Source: Prorocentrum cordatum (lineage: Eukaryota; Sar; Dinophyceae; Prorocentrales; Prorocentraceae). From it: a stretch of DNA of 57,500 bases. The notes under the pieces are model-generated. The model ran no database searches and was not told where the DNA came from. It saw only the letters and a list, made by a program, of their open reading frames with translations. The position numbers and the translations under genes are program-made. The stretch spans positions 40,001 through 97,500 of the forward strand of contig CAUYUJ010003614.1 of the NCBI GenBank assembly GCA_963575745.1, in the 5' to 3' direction. Below are positions 1 through 10,443 of this stretch, piece after piece (the stretch's first letter is position 1; each line of letters starts with the position of its first letter).

Positions 1-815
1 TTCCCAGGATGCACAAGAGCATCCAACAAGCACGAAGAACACTAAGGTACCCTACCCGAGCCGCCCACGATCTTATACCTCGGTCCGGCGGTAGCAAGCC
101 TTCGGCCGTCGTGCGAGCCGAAAAGGCCGAAGTCCAAGTGTGGATGCACGAGGCCTCTGCACGGCGCACGGCCGCTTCGAGGGGGGGCCCGCTTCCATAT
201 TCAAAACGTTTCATGCATCCGACGATTGATTTAGCTTTCAATCCGCGGGCCACAGAAGTTCGGACACCTCTCCCAGGTGCAGGTTCGTCCGGGATCATGC
301 CTTGATTGTCACGAGTCCCGAAAGCGGCCCCCGGAAGCCGAGAGAAAGAAGACACGACAGGGCTGGACATCTCAAAGCACCCAAACTCTGGCCACCTTCC
401 CTATCCGAACCGACCGTATTTGTTCGTCCTGTTCTGCTCCTGCACGTCCGTCCACCCCAGCATTCCCTCCCCCCCTTGGTCCTCGGACGGGGCGTGCAGG
501 GCGTCAGGCTTGCCTCCAGCCCGCAGCTGACCGCCTCGCACCGTGCTCTTCCAGGATCCCCACCCCGGTCACCACCGCCCGCCGCCGCCGCCATCGGTCG
601 GAACCAGCGGATCTTGCATCGGCGAGGCCCGGCCCCCAACCAGGCCTCCGATCCGAAGGACTGGCCTCTCTGGATCCTGGGAAGCGGCTCGCAACTATCT
701 CAATCGGGGGGCCCCATTGGCCCGCACCAAAGGTCACTCTGGCGAAAGGTCACTCTTCAGTACGTGTAGCCGATCTAATGAAAGGACCCGCTGGGTAAGG
801 TAGAGGAACAAAAAG
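1..815. other. GC-rich stretch without a recognisable gene
   Basis: Several overlapping open frames run on both strands, as expected in GC-rich DNA. None shows a conserved motif or a directional amino-acid composition. No tandem repeat or inverted repeat stood out. Confidence 0.5.
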
Positions 816-998
816 CTGCAAGAGCATAAACTGCTGGAAATCGGCGCGGAATTCTTGGATCCGCGTTGGACCCCGCTCCCTGGCGCACGGAGTGCACCAG
901 TGGCGGTGCCGGAGGCGCCGCCAGGGGGTCCCAAGCGCCGACTCAAGAACTCCGCGCGGACCGCCGAATATTTATGTTTATGCCGTTTACTTCTTCGA
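816..998 (-). mobile_element. Introner-like palindromic element, copy A
   Basis: This 183-bp segment matches the Rieske-gene intron at 23224-23411 over its length. Both have a CCGCGCGGA-type arm at each end, a central block containing GCCGGAGGCGCCG, and the same order of outer segments. Read on the minus strand it ends in CTCTTGCAG at 824-816, where the Rieske intron ends in TTCTTTGCAG. Its other end, also on the minus strand, contains GAAGAAGTAAAC, which resembles a GT donor. Whether it is an intron here is unknown, because the flanking frames resemble no known protein. Confidence 0.6.
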
Positions 999-1728
999 AG
1001 GAAGCGGCTCGCATGCTGTCATCTCTTGGGGGCGCACTTTTTACTTCCGCCCTCGTTTTACTTCCGACGCCTTCCGCCAGCCTTCGGCGGCCTCCCAGAG
1101 ATGCCAACTCCTTCGATCCTCGAAGGCAAGCCCCTTGTTGAAACGCCTCACGTGTCGACGATGTAAAAAACGGCTCGCTGGGGAAAGGCTCGCCAGTGAC
1201 CGGGTTTTCGCCCTGACGTCTCGACCCATTCCCCGGGACCGGTTCTTCGTCCCGATCGAAAACTTGTTGAGGGCCCCGAGGCCCAGCAAGGCGGAGGCCG
1301 AAAACAACAAGGAAAGGGGACACCAACACCACCAGGGCGAGGAGATGCAAGGAGGCAAAGGGGTTCTCCCTGGTGATGTGGTCCCCCCCCCCTCGCTCGA
1401 GACATCCCCGGCCTCCAGCTCGGGGAGGCATCGCGGACCTCCTCGCTGGAGCTGGGCCCCCTGGTCGTGTTGGTGTCGCTTCTCCTCCCTCCGAGGCTCT
1501 GGGGCGGCCGATCCGAGGGGAGGCCTCGCTGGGGGCAGGGCTCGCTGCCTCCCCGGCCAGCCCCCACGCCCTCGGAGCGCCCCCGCCGCGCCCCCGCGCT
1601 CCCGGCCGCGAGGGGCGGAGAGGGCGCCCGACGCCCGCCCGCCTCGGGCCCGGGTGCACCCAGGAGGGAAGGCAGGCGGCGAGCCCCTGCTTCTGGAGCG
1701 CGCCGTGCGTGCCCGGCTCTCGCCCACG
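999..1728. other. GC-rich stretch without a recognisable gene
   Basis: Long frames are open on both strands but are dominated by Pro, Arg, Gly and Ala and run into the following (TCC)n array. No domain was recognised. Confidence 0.5.
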
Positions 1729-1892
1729 CCTCCTCCTCCTCCTCCTCCTCCTCCTCCTCCTCCGCCTCCTCCGCCTCCGCCTCCGCCTCCTCCTCCTCCT
1801 CCTCCGCCTCCTCCGCCTCGCCTCCTCCGCCTCCTCCCTCCTCCTCCTCCTCCTCCTCCTCCTCCTCCTCCTCCTCCTCCTCCTCCTCCTCA
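1729..1892. repeat. (TCC)n microsatellite with GCC variants
   Basis: About 160 bp of nearly uninterrupted TCC triplets with interspersed GCC. It produces poly-Pro, poly-Ser and poly-Leu frames on one strand and poly-Arg, poly-Glu and poly-Gly frames on the other, all artefacts of the repeat. Confidence 0.95.
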
Positions 1893-2076
1893 AACGCTCG
1901 GGGGTGACCGGCTCAGGGAGTGGAAACGTCGACCTGGATTCGGCGATGCATCGTCGATAGATCGGCGATAGGCCCCCAGTAGCAAACCCGCGCGTTCCTG
2001 GGCGATGTGGGCGGTCGGTCCCCGCATCGGCGACGAATGTCCGCGGCGAGCGAGGGGGGGGAGTGAGAAGGAGAAG

Positions 2077-2245
2077 GCATTCTCAGAAGGCGGCGGGACT
2101 TCTCAGAAGCCCTCGCGCCTTCTGAGAAGCTAGCTTGGTTTTCGGGGAAGGCTTAGACAACTCCGCAGAAGGCCGGGGTACCCTCTCAGAAGGCCTCCTC
2201 CTTTTTCACCTCCCCCCCCCCTCGCTCGCCGCCGAGACTGAGCGG
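2077..2245. repeat. Dispersed repeat with TTCTCAGAAG palindromes, copy 1
   Basis: It starts with TTCTCAGAAGGCGGCGGGAC and contains several CTTCTCAGAAG palindromic cores. It ends in a CTCGCTCGCCGCCGAGACTG-like stretch. The same order of landmarks recurs at 53120-53290, with about three quarters of positions matching by eye. Each copy follows purine-rich GGA-type sequence. Confidence 0.7.
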
Positions 2246-3009
2246 TTGGGTGTCGATGCGTCCCGCCCCCTGGGGCTGTCCCTCCCCCGTGACGTGGCCT
2301 CTGGGCAGAAACTCCCCCGAACGCCTCGCGGAGCGCCCCCGGCATCCCCGCTCCTTCCCATCAGGGGGGGGGACGGGCATGCTAGGAAAAGGGAGGAGGA
2401 GGAGGAGGAGGAGGAGGAGGAGGAGGAGGAGGAAGAGCGGATGGAAAGGAGAAAGGGCCGAGGGGCCATGGGGGAGGGACGAGTGCGCCATCCCCTGGGC
2501 TCCAGGGGGAAAGGCCACCCCGCGCAAGCCAGGGGGCCTCCTGGGAGGGGCAGGGGGAGGGGGCAGCTGGAGAAGGGCAAAGGGTTCGAAGAGCAGCCGG
2601 GCGAGAAAGTGGAAGGGGGGCAGAGAAATGCGAGGGAAACTGTGAAAGGGTGTGGCGGCGAAGGCGCGCCGCGCAGGGGGGGGGAGGAGTGGTGGGGGAA
2701 GTACAGAGGGATGCCCCTTTGGGGAGCGCCCGCGGAGGCATGCTGTGGCCGGACCTGTCCCCTCCCGTGCGACCTTCACTCTTCTCCGCCTCCTCCTCCT
2801 CCTCCTCCTCCTCCTCCAACTCCTCCACTCTCTTCTCACTTCGACGGCGACGTCGGCACCACAAATGGACAACCACCGACCGATAGCGAACCTGGAACCA
2901 ATGGTCCGAAAGTCCCACCAGCCCTTTAGGGCGTGAGTGGTTTCGAACGCTTCCTCTTCCAACCCCTTCTCCCTTTCGGGGAGGGGTGTGTCACTGTTCC
3001 CAAAAAATC
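2246..3009. other. Low-complexity stretch, no gene seen
   Basis: It contains a (GGA)n run at about 2394-2433 and a (TCC)n run at about 2785-2816, with G-rich unique sequence between. Open frames on both strands follow the triplet repeats and show no domain. Confidence 0.6.
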
Positions 3010-3034
3010 AAAAAAAAAAAAAAAAAAAAAAAAA
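3010..3034 (+). repeat. Poly(A) run of 25
   Basis: Twenty-five consecutive A residues, preceded by CCCAAAAAATC. It could be a slipped mononucleotide tract or the 3' tail of an old retroposed sequence. No coding sequence upstream supports the second reading. Confidence 0.9.
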
Positions 3035-3104
3035 CTCCACCACCCGACCCGCTGCCAACCGGGACCCATGCGGGCACCCATGACAACCCCACCCCGGACC
3101 ATCC

Positions 3105-4140
3105 CTGTCAAAAAACAATACAAGTTGCACGGTGTCTCCAGACCTGGAGCGTGCGCGGCCGCTCCGCGACCACTTTGCATTGGTTTCTGATAGGGACGGC
3201 GGGGGTACCGGCATATTGCTTGCTGCGCCGCCCCCCCCCCCGCCATCCCTTGTACACTATCCTGGCGAAGGACCCCACCATATGCAGTTGTGAATACAGC
3301 GTTGTGGCACCGCTTTCAGCTGAGTTCCCTACGGGGCCACGAACCGCGTGAGGGGTGCGCCGAAATCACCGTCACGCGAAGCCCGCCACTGGGGCCTTCG
3401 GTGGAGCTCCCTATGGGGCCACGGACCGTGTGAGTGGCGCGCCAAAAAGGGGCGGCGCCGCCATGGGCCATGTGGATCCTGCCGCTGGGGCCTTCGGTGG
3501 AGCTTCCTACGGGGCCATGAAACGCTGCACTGAGTGTGTCGGAACACAAACATTCAGATGGCAGAGGCAGGGATGGAAGGAGGGAGGAGGGGGAGGATGG
3601 AGGAGAGAAGACGCGGGACGCTGTCTCTTCAAAGCGCAGACTCATCATCACAGGATCGTTGGGGCACACTATACAACAATGCACTTGGCACCAAGAATCT
3701 GGATCGTGCGCGGACGCCCCGCAATCACGCTGCATGGGTGTCTGACAGGGACGGCGGGGGGACGCAGTACATTGCATGCTGAATGCAATGCCAACACCTC
3801 CCAGCCATCCCTTGCACAAAAATATATCACATGCTCTTTGCACCACAAGCTGGACCATGCGCCGACGCCTCGCGGTCAAACCGCATGTGTGTTTCGACAA
3901 GTGTGGCGGGGGTGCCGGCAAACTGCCTGCTGTGTGCAGGCCCACCTCCGTGCCAGACGGACAAGAAACAACTAGCTCATTCTGCCAGGGACTGCGGGGA
4001 GGGGCGCCATACGGCCTGCCGTGTGCAGGCCCACCAGCTACATGCAAAGCGAGATCGTGGGTGCACACCCGCACGCAGCAAACCCGCCGACACTTGGCTT
4101 TTGCTTTCGACAGGGGGCGGTGGGAGGGTCTGCATATTGC
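3105..4140. repeat. Diverged tandem repeat, unit about 150 bp, interrupted
   Basis: Three related units are visible, near 3115-3270, 3675-3830 and 3830-3960. Shared landmarks are GTGCGCGGACGCC-like text, then TGTCTGACAGGGACGGCGGGG, then CCATCCCTTGCAC. A block of the ~90-bp satellite (3340-3535) separates the first two units. Short open frames here follow the repeat and show no domain. Confidence 0.6.
3340..3535. repeat. Two units of the ~90-bp satellite
   Basis: Two units share GGGGCCTTCGGTGGAGCT and a GGGGCCACGGACCGTGTGAG-type segment with the nine-unit array at 37905-38690. The block is followed by TGGCAGAGGCAGGGATGG-type sequence, which also follows the large array. The whole composite is therefore duplicated in the window. 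Confidence 0.75.
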
Positions 4141-4522
4141 CCAAGGTGGCGTGCCTGGTGAGCGTGGCGCATCTGGCATGTGCGGCGCACCTCGCGGGCT
4201 TCGCGCACCTGGCTGGCGTCTGCGTTGGTTCCCGATGGTTGTCGATGGCGGCCTCGGTCCATGCTGAGACTCCGGTGCCACTCATGTGCTTTGGGGGCGG
4301 GTGGGAATGAGCAAGACGATTCGTTGTTTGTGGGTAACTTGACTCCTCCCCCCATCCCCTCCCCTGGGCCTGAACAGAGGGGTTCACGACCGTGTGAAGC
4401 GTCCAAGAACGCATCGGATTAAAAAAGCCCAAACTGCATTCTGTTACTTCGGTTTTGCGCACTTGTTGGCCCACTGGGGGGGAAGGCTAATTAGAGCCCC
4501 CACCACTCTTTTATCGAACTCC
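4141..4522. other. No gene or repeat recognised
   Basis: Unique-looking sequence with short frames only. No splice-site pattern or domain was identified. Confidence 0.4.
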
Positions 4523-4685
4523 CCCAAAATGGTACCAAGATGGTCCCCAAGGCTCCCAAGAGTGCCCCGAGAGGGCCTCAAAAGGCGCCCGGGAGGCCCC
4601 ACGAGGCCCACAAGATGCCCCAAAGAGGCTCTCAAGAGGCCCCCCAAAGACCCCCAAGAGACCCCAAGAGGCTTTCCCTCCCCGT
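4523..4685. repeat. Degenerate CCCCAAGAGG-type minisatellite
   Basis: A run of 9-12-bp units of the form CCCCAAGAGGCC with frequent substitutions. It is the reverse complement of the units at 15951-16530 and resembles stretches at 12586-12845 and 32245-32440. Translations give RPP/KRP-type repeats with no known domain. Confidence 0.75.
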
Positions 4686-5615
4686 CCTCGTCCGATTCCT
4701 CCTCCTTTCTCGCCCTCTTAGGGAATGACGGCATCCACAGTTCTTTCTTCCGCTGCGTGCTCCTCCAAATCCCTGATCAAGGCAACTCGCCTGGGCATCG
4801 TTTCTGGATGGGCTGGCGGGGTTATACGAAGCGTCTCGACTACCCCAAAAAATGACGCAACGGTGCAACAGCCAACCTGATTGAACTCACCGGGCGAAGC
4901 CGACTGCGAAACAACCGAATCGCGGACACCACTTCTCTTCCTCATCCTCCTCCTTCCCCTCCTGCTCCTCCTCCTCCTCCTCCTCCTGCTCCTGCTCCTC
5001 CTCCTCCTTCTCCCCTCCCTCCTCCTTCCCCTCCTTTTCCTCCTTTCATCTCTTCTCACCACCTGGCTGGGGGATCCATTCCAGAAAAGGATCACCCCCC
5101 TCTCGGAGGTATCCGACCGGGGGCGTAAGCGCGCGCCCGGAGCCTAGCCGAGCCGATCGAAACGAGAATGACGCTGCTCCAGACGTACGTCGCCTTCAGG
5201 GCAGCTCACCAGGAAATCGGAAACGCACGCGGATGGATATTCGTTTGAAATCATTTCGGACAACGGTCGTTTCCCGAGGCAGGGTGGGGGGAGGGGTTGG
5301 GGCCCCAAGTAGATAGCAACAACGCTGTGGCGGGGTGGGGCACGTCAGGACGGGGTGGTGCTGCGATCGACATGATTTGCGCGCGATTGCCAGCAAGGGG
5401 AGGGGAGGGGCTAAGGGGAGGAGGAGGAGGAGTATTTTTTTCTTTTTATTCCCCCCCCCCCCCCGCGCGGGCGAGCATCGATATTCCATGCAGGTCCGTA
5501 GTCACTGATAAACAACAGCGGCGCGGCGGCAGGCAATGCCTGCCCACTTCAATATCCGTGCAGGAGGGGGGGGCAGCGGCAGCAGAGGAGCAGCGAAGGG
5601 GAGAGAAAAAACAGG
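4686..5615. other. Low-complexity stretch, no gene seen
   Basis: It contains an imperfect (TCC)n array at about 4945-5050 and a C run near 5450-5464. No domain was recognised in any frame. Confidence 0.5.
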
Positions 5616-5679
5616 GTACTGGATGCCCGTGCACAACGGGTGGCCGATCTTCGCCCACCCGCGGGAGGTGCCGAGGTAC
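5616..5679. repeat. 64-bp dispersed repeat, copy 1
   Basis: It runs from GTACTGGATGCCCGTGCAC through GTGGCCGATCTTCGCCCACC to CCGAGGTAC. The second copy, 6390-6453, has the same start and end and differs at roughly ten positions. That copy abuts the 3' end of the minus-strand LINE. Confidence 0.8.
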
Positions 5680-6267
5680 CTCGCGCGCGGGGCGGGGCGG
5701 GGCAGCACCGCCCGCTGCCGATCCTCCCGAACGAGAGTCCTCGGCAGCGGGGGGGCGCACTCGGTGACGGGGGAGGATAGAGTCCATGCCCCACACGCCT
5801 CGGGCGCTTGCAACCCAGGCCGCCGTCGCCACGACCCACCACCCAGGCGCGAAACACGCCTAGACAAAATCGAGAGGCAGGCACCCTACCTCCCAGAGAG
5901 GCGCAACGGGCACAGTTGATCAGGCCGTCGACGGGGCGGGCGGCGGGGGCGGCAGGGAGCGGCGGGGCGGTTGCACGCGCGCCCCCGCGCGCGCTCCCCC
6001 AGCCAGGCGGGGGCCCAACCCCAGCAGCGCCAGCGCGCGCACGGAGGAGCAAGCAGCAGGAGGACCGAGGGGGCGGGCCGGGAGAAAGGCAGGGGAAAGA
6101 GGGGAAGGCAGGGGCGGGAAAAACCGAGGACCCAACAACGCTCACCCCGCAGGAGAGGGGCAGCGGCAGAGGCAGGGAGACGGAAGACAGCAAGCGACAG
6201 GAGAGGCAAGGGAACACAGAGACAAGCACAAGAGCACACGCGCGAGAGATGAGAGGGGGCGGTCACA
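5680..6267. other. GC-rich stretch without a recognisable gene
   Basis: Long frames are open on both strands, rich in Pro, Arg, Gly and Ala, with no motif. The sequence becomes A/G-rich toward 6250. Confidence 0.4.
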
Positions 6268-6340
6268 CTCAGACGACATCACTTCACGAGGCAGCCCACC
6301 CAATACGCTGTGCCCAGAACTGCCGTGCCACAGTCATATC
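6268..6340 (-). mobile_element. 3' terminal fragment of a second LINE copy
   Basis: About 70 bp match the last coding bases and 3' end of the LINE at 6456-9806. On the minus strand it encodes VARQFWAQRIGWAAS then a stop, against VARQFRARRIGRANT then a stop in the longer copy. Similarity stops at the same 3' base in both (minus-strand CGTCTGA), as expected for LINE copies that share a 3' terminus. The related frame may continue upstream to about 6389. Confidence 0.7.
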
Positions 6341-6389
6341 ACGCATGGCGGCCAGGATCTGCTCGGTGCCCCTCTTACCCTCCGCGCAT

Positions 6390-6453
6390 GTACTGGACGC
6401 CCGTGCACGCCAGGTGGCCGATCTTCGTCCACCCATGGGGGGAACCGAGGTAC
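6390..6453. repeat. 64-bp dispersed repeat, copy 2
   Basis: Second copy of the 5616-5679 repeat. It sits between the short LINE fragment and the 3' end of the long LINE, so it may be part of a downstream unit into which the LINEs inserted. Confidence 0.8.
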
Positions 6454-6470
6454 GCTCAGACGACGCCACT

Positions 6471-7145
6471 TCACGTGTTGGCTCGCCCAATACGCCGTGC
6501 CCTGAACTGTCGTGCAACACCAGTATACCGCCGAGCCAGAAGACGCAATCGGGCAACGAAGACCTGGGACAAGGGGACCTGTGTCAGGCGCCGATGATGG
6601 GCATGCGTCTTCAGAAATGCATCGAGGAAGGCAGCGCAGGCCACGTCGCGGTCGAGCCCCCACGATGGTCCCATCAGACACAGACAGGTAAACCAAGTAT
6701 CTCGGTGTTCCAACATCTCCCTCCAAGGTGTGGGTAATGATTCCAACCCAGGGAGACGGTGCAGTGCCAGGTCACGGAATCGATCACAGATTTTGTAGTG
6801 ATGAAGGTCATCAGGGGCCCCACACACAAAGCAACACCCACGGTCATTCGCATGAGAACGTGCCGAAGTACAAACGCCCCTGGACAGTGCGCGGAGAACG
6901 TTGGTAGCCAGATGGGTGCACGCGCAACGCTCCACTGCGCGCAATCTAGTCCTCAGGCGGAACATGTCCTCGAGAGTTGTTGTAACTAGCCACCTCGATA
7001 CCCGTGCACTCAGACACGAGAAGGGAGTGGCAGCCATACGAACCGACCGTAAGTGCCTATGGACCTTGGCCTGGATAAGACGGGTAGTTCGATCAATGGG
7101 AGAGTTCACGAGGTCCGCAGCATCCTCATTCGTCGTGCGTATCAT
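6471..7145 (-). pseudogene. LINE C-terminal region with CCHC zinc motif
   Basis: Continues the LINE polyprotein after a frameshift near 7150 and ends at a stop codon 15 bp inside the element's 3' end. A zinc-knuckle-like motif, C-x2-C-x7-H-x4-C (CCFVCGAPDDLHHYKIC), lies near residues 105-120. Such a motif commonly follows the RT domain in LINEs, where it is thought to help bind template RNA or target DNA. No RNase H domain follows. The upstream methionine is only the first one in this frame and is not a real start. Confidence 0.85.
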
Positions 7146-7906
7146 CGAATGGCACCACCACCCAGAAACATACGGGCTGGAATAAACTCATCGTCGGTCA
7201 AACCACAAGCTAAACCATCTAACTCGTAAAGCGCATCGTCTAATGCCTTGCACCGCATTACCACCCGAAATTTCGCAGCTTGATCATACAGTCCCAGGTC
7301 CACGAATTCCAATGAGATCCCAAGGCCACGTAGCTGGGTGAGCATAGTGTAGTTCAATGCATGCCGAGGTCCCGCTGTGAGTATCTGCAATGCTTCCCTA
7401 TGCTGACGCCGAACCCCTGGGGTGACCCTCACCAGCTGTATCCGATACTGCAAGACGGAGGGGCAATTAGAGTGGAACAGGCGGATGGTGGTCGCCAAGC
7501 CCAGCGAGAGAGAGCGAAGAAGACGAACTCGCTGCCAGAACTTATTCATCGTTTCAACCCAGGCAACTTCATGGGCCGATGGGCCCACCCAGAATCCGAG
7601 GTACAAAACTCTGGTGGCGAAACGGACTGAGGCGAAACGGCTGCCTTCCCGAGTCATGTGGGCAGCGAGGGCATCTCCATTCAGCGCCCCGCAGATCAGG
7701 ACGTAGCATTTCCCCACATTCAACGAGAGACCAATCGCGGAAGAGAGCAAGTCGAGAAGCAGCAAGGTGGGCATGACATCGATGAGAATGTCACATAATC
7801 CAAAGCAGCAGTCGTCAGCGCACGCCAATTGGACACCTACACGTTCCACGCGGCGGGCACGGATCCAGCGCAGTACGGGGTCCAGGGCCAGAGCGAAGAG
7901 GGTCAT
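7142..7906 (-). pseudogene. LINE reverse transcriptase, C-terminal half
   Basis: The true frame enters from upstream at about 7935, where GVRQGGPAS precedes MTLFALALDPVLRWI (RT motif B). Motif C reads QLACADDCCF: both catalytic Asp are present, but the aromatic residue normally two positions before them is Cys. One base change (TAC to TGC) would explain this. IGLSLNVGKCYVL fits motif D, and a thumb-like region follows. The frame ends in a stop at 7142, with a shift into the C-terminal frame. RT would copy element RNA at a nicked target site; this copy is inactive. Confidence 0.9.
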
Positions 7907-9564
7907 TGACGCAGGACCCCCCTGCCGTACGCCACGTTCAACAGGGAAGCCGTTTCGGCAGCGCCCTCAAAGCAGACCAGGGCCGTATTGTTGGCGCACA
8001 GGGCTTGCAAGAAACCCACGGTCTCGCTAGGGACCCCCATGGCCACCAAAACGGCAAAAACCCACTCGGCCCGGATCGAAGGGAACGCCGCCTTGAAATC
8101 GGTGAACAGTACCCCCGCTTTATCCCTGCCACACATGTGTTGGACAAGGCCCCATCTTTCAACCTCAACGACATTGTCAAGAATGTTACGCCCTCGAACC
8201 CCACCACGCTGGGAGACATCCGCCGTCGCAGGAGCGACGTCATTGAGTCCCAAACAGAAGGCATCGGAGAGTATCTTCGCATCCGTATTCGCCAGGGAGA
8301 GCGGGCGGGTGGAGGCAGGTGCACGAGAGACAAAGTCGCTGCGATCACGTGGGTCGCTGCCCTTCGGGAGGAACACCATACGGCTAACCCGACATTCAGG
8401 AGGGAGAGCACCTCCTGCACTGTTGAAAACCTCCTCGTAAACCTCGAACAACGCATCGGTCGCCTCTGGGACCTTCCAACAACCATACGGGATCCCATCA
8501 GGGCCAGGAGCAGAATGAAATTTATGGCCGACACGGCCCCGAAATTCATCCGCGTCCAGTTTCCACCGTGGGGCAGGAGTACAGTCGCCAATAGACTGCA
8601 CGTGGGTCAGTATGTCTTCCCAACGAGTCGGGTCATAATCCGCCTGGGCAAAGACCTTACTCCAATGGGCAACCAGTGCCGCAGAAACCGCTTCTGGGGA
8701 GGTACACGGGGTCCCGCTCTCGTCCAGAACGCCCAGCAGCCCCGTCCTCCTCCTCATGAGACCCCACCCGCGCCTAAGAGCCACCAGCCTCCGTCTCTTC
8801 TTGGTCCTGACCTCCTCCACCTGGTTACTATGATCCAACTCCTCCAACTCCGCATCAAACCAGCGTCCCTTCAAGGTTAGTACCAGACTGTGGAGGCCAT
8901 CAGGATCAGTGCACACACCGCCGTCGACGTCGAAGAAAGGCAGGAGAGAAGCGTAGCAACGGATGGCACGAAGACAGAGATACCACTGCCGACCCCTCCA
9001 CCCACGGTATGCCATGAACGCAAAGTGGAGCCGTTCCGCATCGTTGCCCGCTGGTCGACACTTCAGGGCCTTCTTAAATTCCACAGCTGCCGTACCAAAA
9101 ACTTCTTTCACCCTCGCGAGTTTCTGGGCGGGGTCCGATGGGAGCGTCAACTCCCGAAGCTGTTCGGAAACCATTCTGTGGTAGTCGGCATGCTGGCTGA
9201 TCCATTTCGGAACCGAGAAACGACCCTTCGGGGTCGGGAGGGAAACCGTGGCAGTCACGGGAATGTGATCGGAGGAGGCCCCTGGATGCATGAGGGTGCC
9301 GACAACGTTGACAACAACCGTCATCTCATTGAGAATACCTGCAGGAAGGGTCGTGTAAATCCGATCTAACCTGGCCAGCCCCCTCAGTTCCCGATTCACA
9401 ATATCCCTTCTGGTCGGGTCGGGTTGGTACAATTCACACCAGTGGCTACAATGCTCCCGAAAAGCATCACATTGCAAACGGTCCCCAGGCCCAACCTCAC
9501 CAGATACAAGAGACCTACCATCCTCCATCGTACAAAAGTTCCAGTCTCCCAAAATGAAAAACAT
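7903..9564 (-). pseudogene. LINE endonuclease C-terminus and RT N-terminal half
   Basis: This 553-codon open frame begins with LGDWNF, then LARLDRIY and SSDHIPV, the Asn/Asp/His landmarks of the C-terminal half of an APE-type endonuclease that nicks target DNA. After a linker come RT blocks: SAPGPDGIPYGCW, MVFLPKGSDP, RPLSLANTDAKIL (motif 2 region) and GVLFTDFKAAFPSI (motif A, with its catalytic Asp). It ends in a stop just after a one-base shift, since motif B continues in the next frame. Apart from the shift the stretch has few lesions, suggesting a fairly recent insertion. Confidence 0.9.
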
Positions 9565-9806
9565 GGTATGCGCTGCCGCAGAAGAGCGGCACTGATGAGG
9601 CGTAAGTACTGATGATAGATACGAACGTCATCGCACGTGTTAGGCAGATGTACATTGACCACTACCAAGTCGCCTCGAGGTCCCCGACAATGGACAAGTA
9701 ACACTCGCCCAGGAACGACCGTAATCGGAGCGATCGAGTCGAAGCAGTCACAGAGTTCCGAAGACAGGGAGGTCACCACTCCCCCCGCGTTCCGATCCTC
9801 TAGAAA
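9565..9806 (-). pseudogene. LINE endonuclease fragment
   Basis: The frame from EDRNAGGVVTSLSS to about QRIPCF fits the middle of an APE-like endonuclease. It contains VVNVHLP, after which the next frame supplies GDWNF. The catalytic N-terminal part is absent because the frame runs into the (GAG)n repeat. Confidence 0.8.
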
Positions 9807-9900
9807 GAGGAGGAGGAGGATGAGGAGGAGGAGGAGGAGGAGGAAGAGAAGGAGGAGGAGCAGGAGGAGGAGGAGGAGAGGACGTTGCAGGAGGATTCGA
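9803..9900. repeat. (GAG)n microsatellite at the LINE 5' boundary
   Basis: An imperfect GAG/AGG tract abuts the truncated end of the LINE endonuclease frame. Purine-rich interrupted sequence continues to about 9930. Confidence 0.85.
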
Positions 9901-9930
9901 GGAGAAGGACGAGGAGGAAGAGGACGCGCC

Positions 9931-10250
9931 AGAGGATCACAAAACCAATACCCTGGGTTCACGTGCGGATCATGCTGCGGAGGCCCCTTCGCTGGACCCT
10001 GGCCCGCACGGCCCTGACCGGGCCTGTGCGCTGATGGCTGGCTCTGGAGACCTCGAGTCCCCCAAACTGACATCAAGTTGGGGCGCAGATGTCATTCCCG
10101 CCGTCTCCCGCCGACCTACGCCCTGGGAGTTCTGGGGTTCGGGGCGGCTCTTGGCCATTCGTGCTCGGCCTGCCGTCTCGGGCCTCACGGGGAAACAATA
10201 ATTTCTGCAAATGCGTGTCACCGTTATCATTGCATTTCGCTTTGGACACC
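9931..10250. other. No gene recognised
   Basis: GC-rich unique sequence between the (GAG)n tract and the fold-back element. Nothing coding was identified. Confidence 0.4.
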
Positions 10251-10443
10251 CGAAATGGGTACGGAAAAAATGGGTACAATGCCCAACAACAAATGTTGTC
10301 CCAAACCAACAGCGGCCGCTGTTGGGCAGGCGGCCTTCTGTCTCAAATGGACACAGGCCGCGGCGGCGTGGACAGCAAGTCCTGTTCAAAATGAACCAGA
10401 TCCGCTGCTGGGCATTGTACCCATTTTTTCCGTGCCCATTTCG
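10251..10443. mobile_element. Fold-back element with 38-bp inverted repeats
   Basis: Arms at 10251-10288 and 10406-10443 begin CGAAATGGGTACGG and end CCGTGCCCATTTCG. By eye they pair at all but two positions. The loop holds a perfect 20-bp palindrome at 10306-10325 (CCAACAGCGGCCGCTGTTGG). There is no coding capacity. The structure fits a non-autonomous MITE or fold-back element. Confidence 0.85.

Larger units (their letters stand above)
6456..9806 (-). mobile_element. Decayed non-LTR retrotransposon (LINE) with APE-type endonuclease and RT
   Basis: Reading down the minus strand, the element encodes the C-terminal half of an APE-like endonuclease, a reverse transcriptase and a CCHC zinc motif, about 1,100 codons in all. 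Three frameshifts break the frame: near 9560, near 7935 and near 7150. The 5' part is missing: recognisable endonuclease begins at about 9805, directly against a (GAG)n array. The 3' end is placed at 6456 because similarity to the fragment at 6268-6340 stops there. It cannot make a single protein, so it is a dead copy. Family assignment rests on motif order and is secure at the level of non-LTR retrotransposons. Confidence 0.9.

Noticed and set aside
943-1893. Long minus-strand frame of 316 codons with poly-Arg start
   Set aside because: It begins inside the (TCC)n array and continues in GC-rich DNA where the other strand is equally open. No motif.
3010-3034. Poly(A) tail of a retrogene
   Set aside because: No coding sequence, target-site duplication or spliced leader was found next to it.
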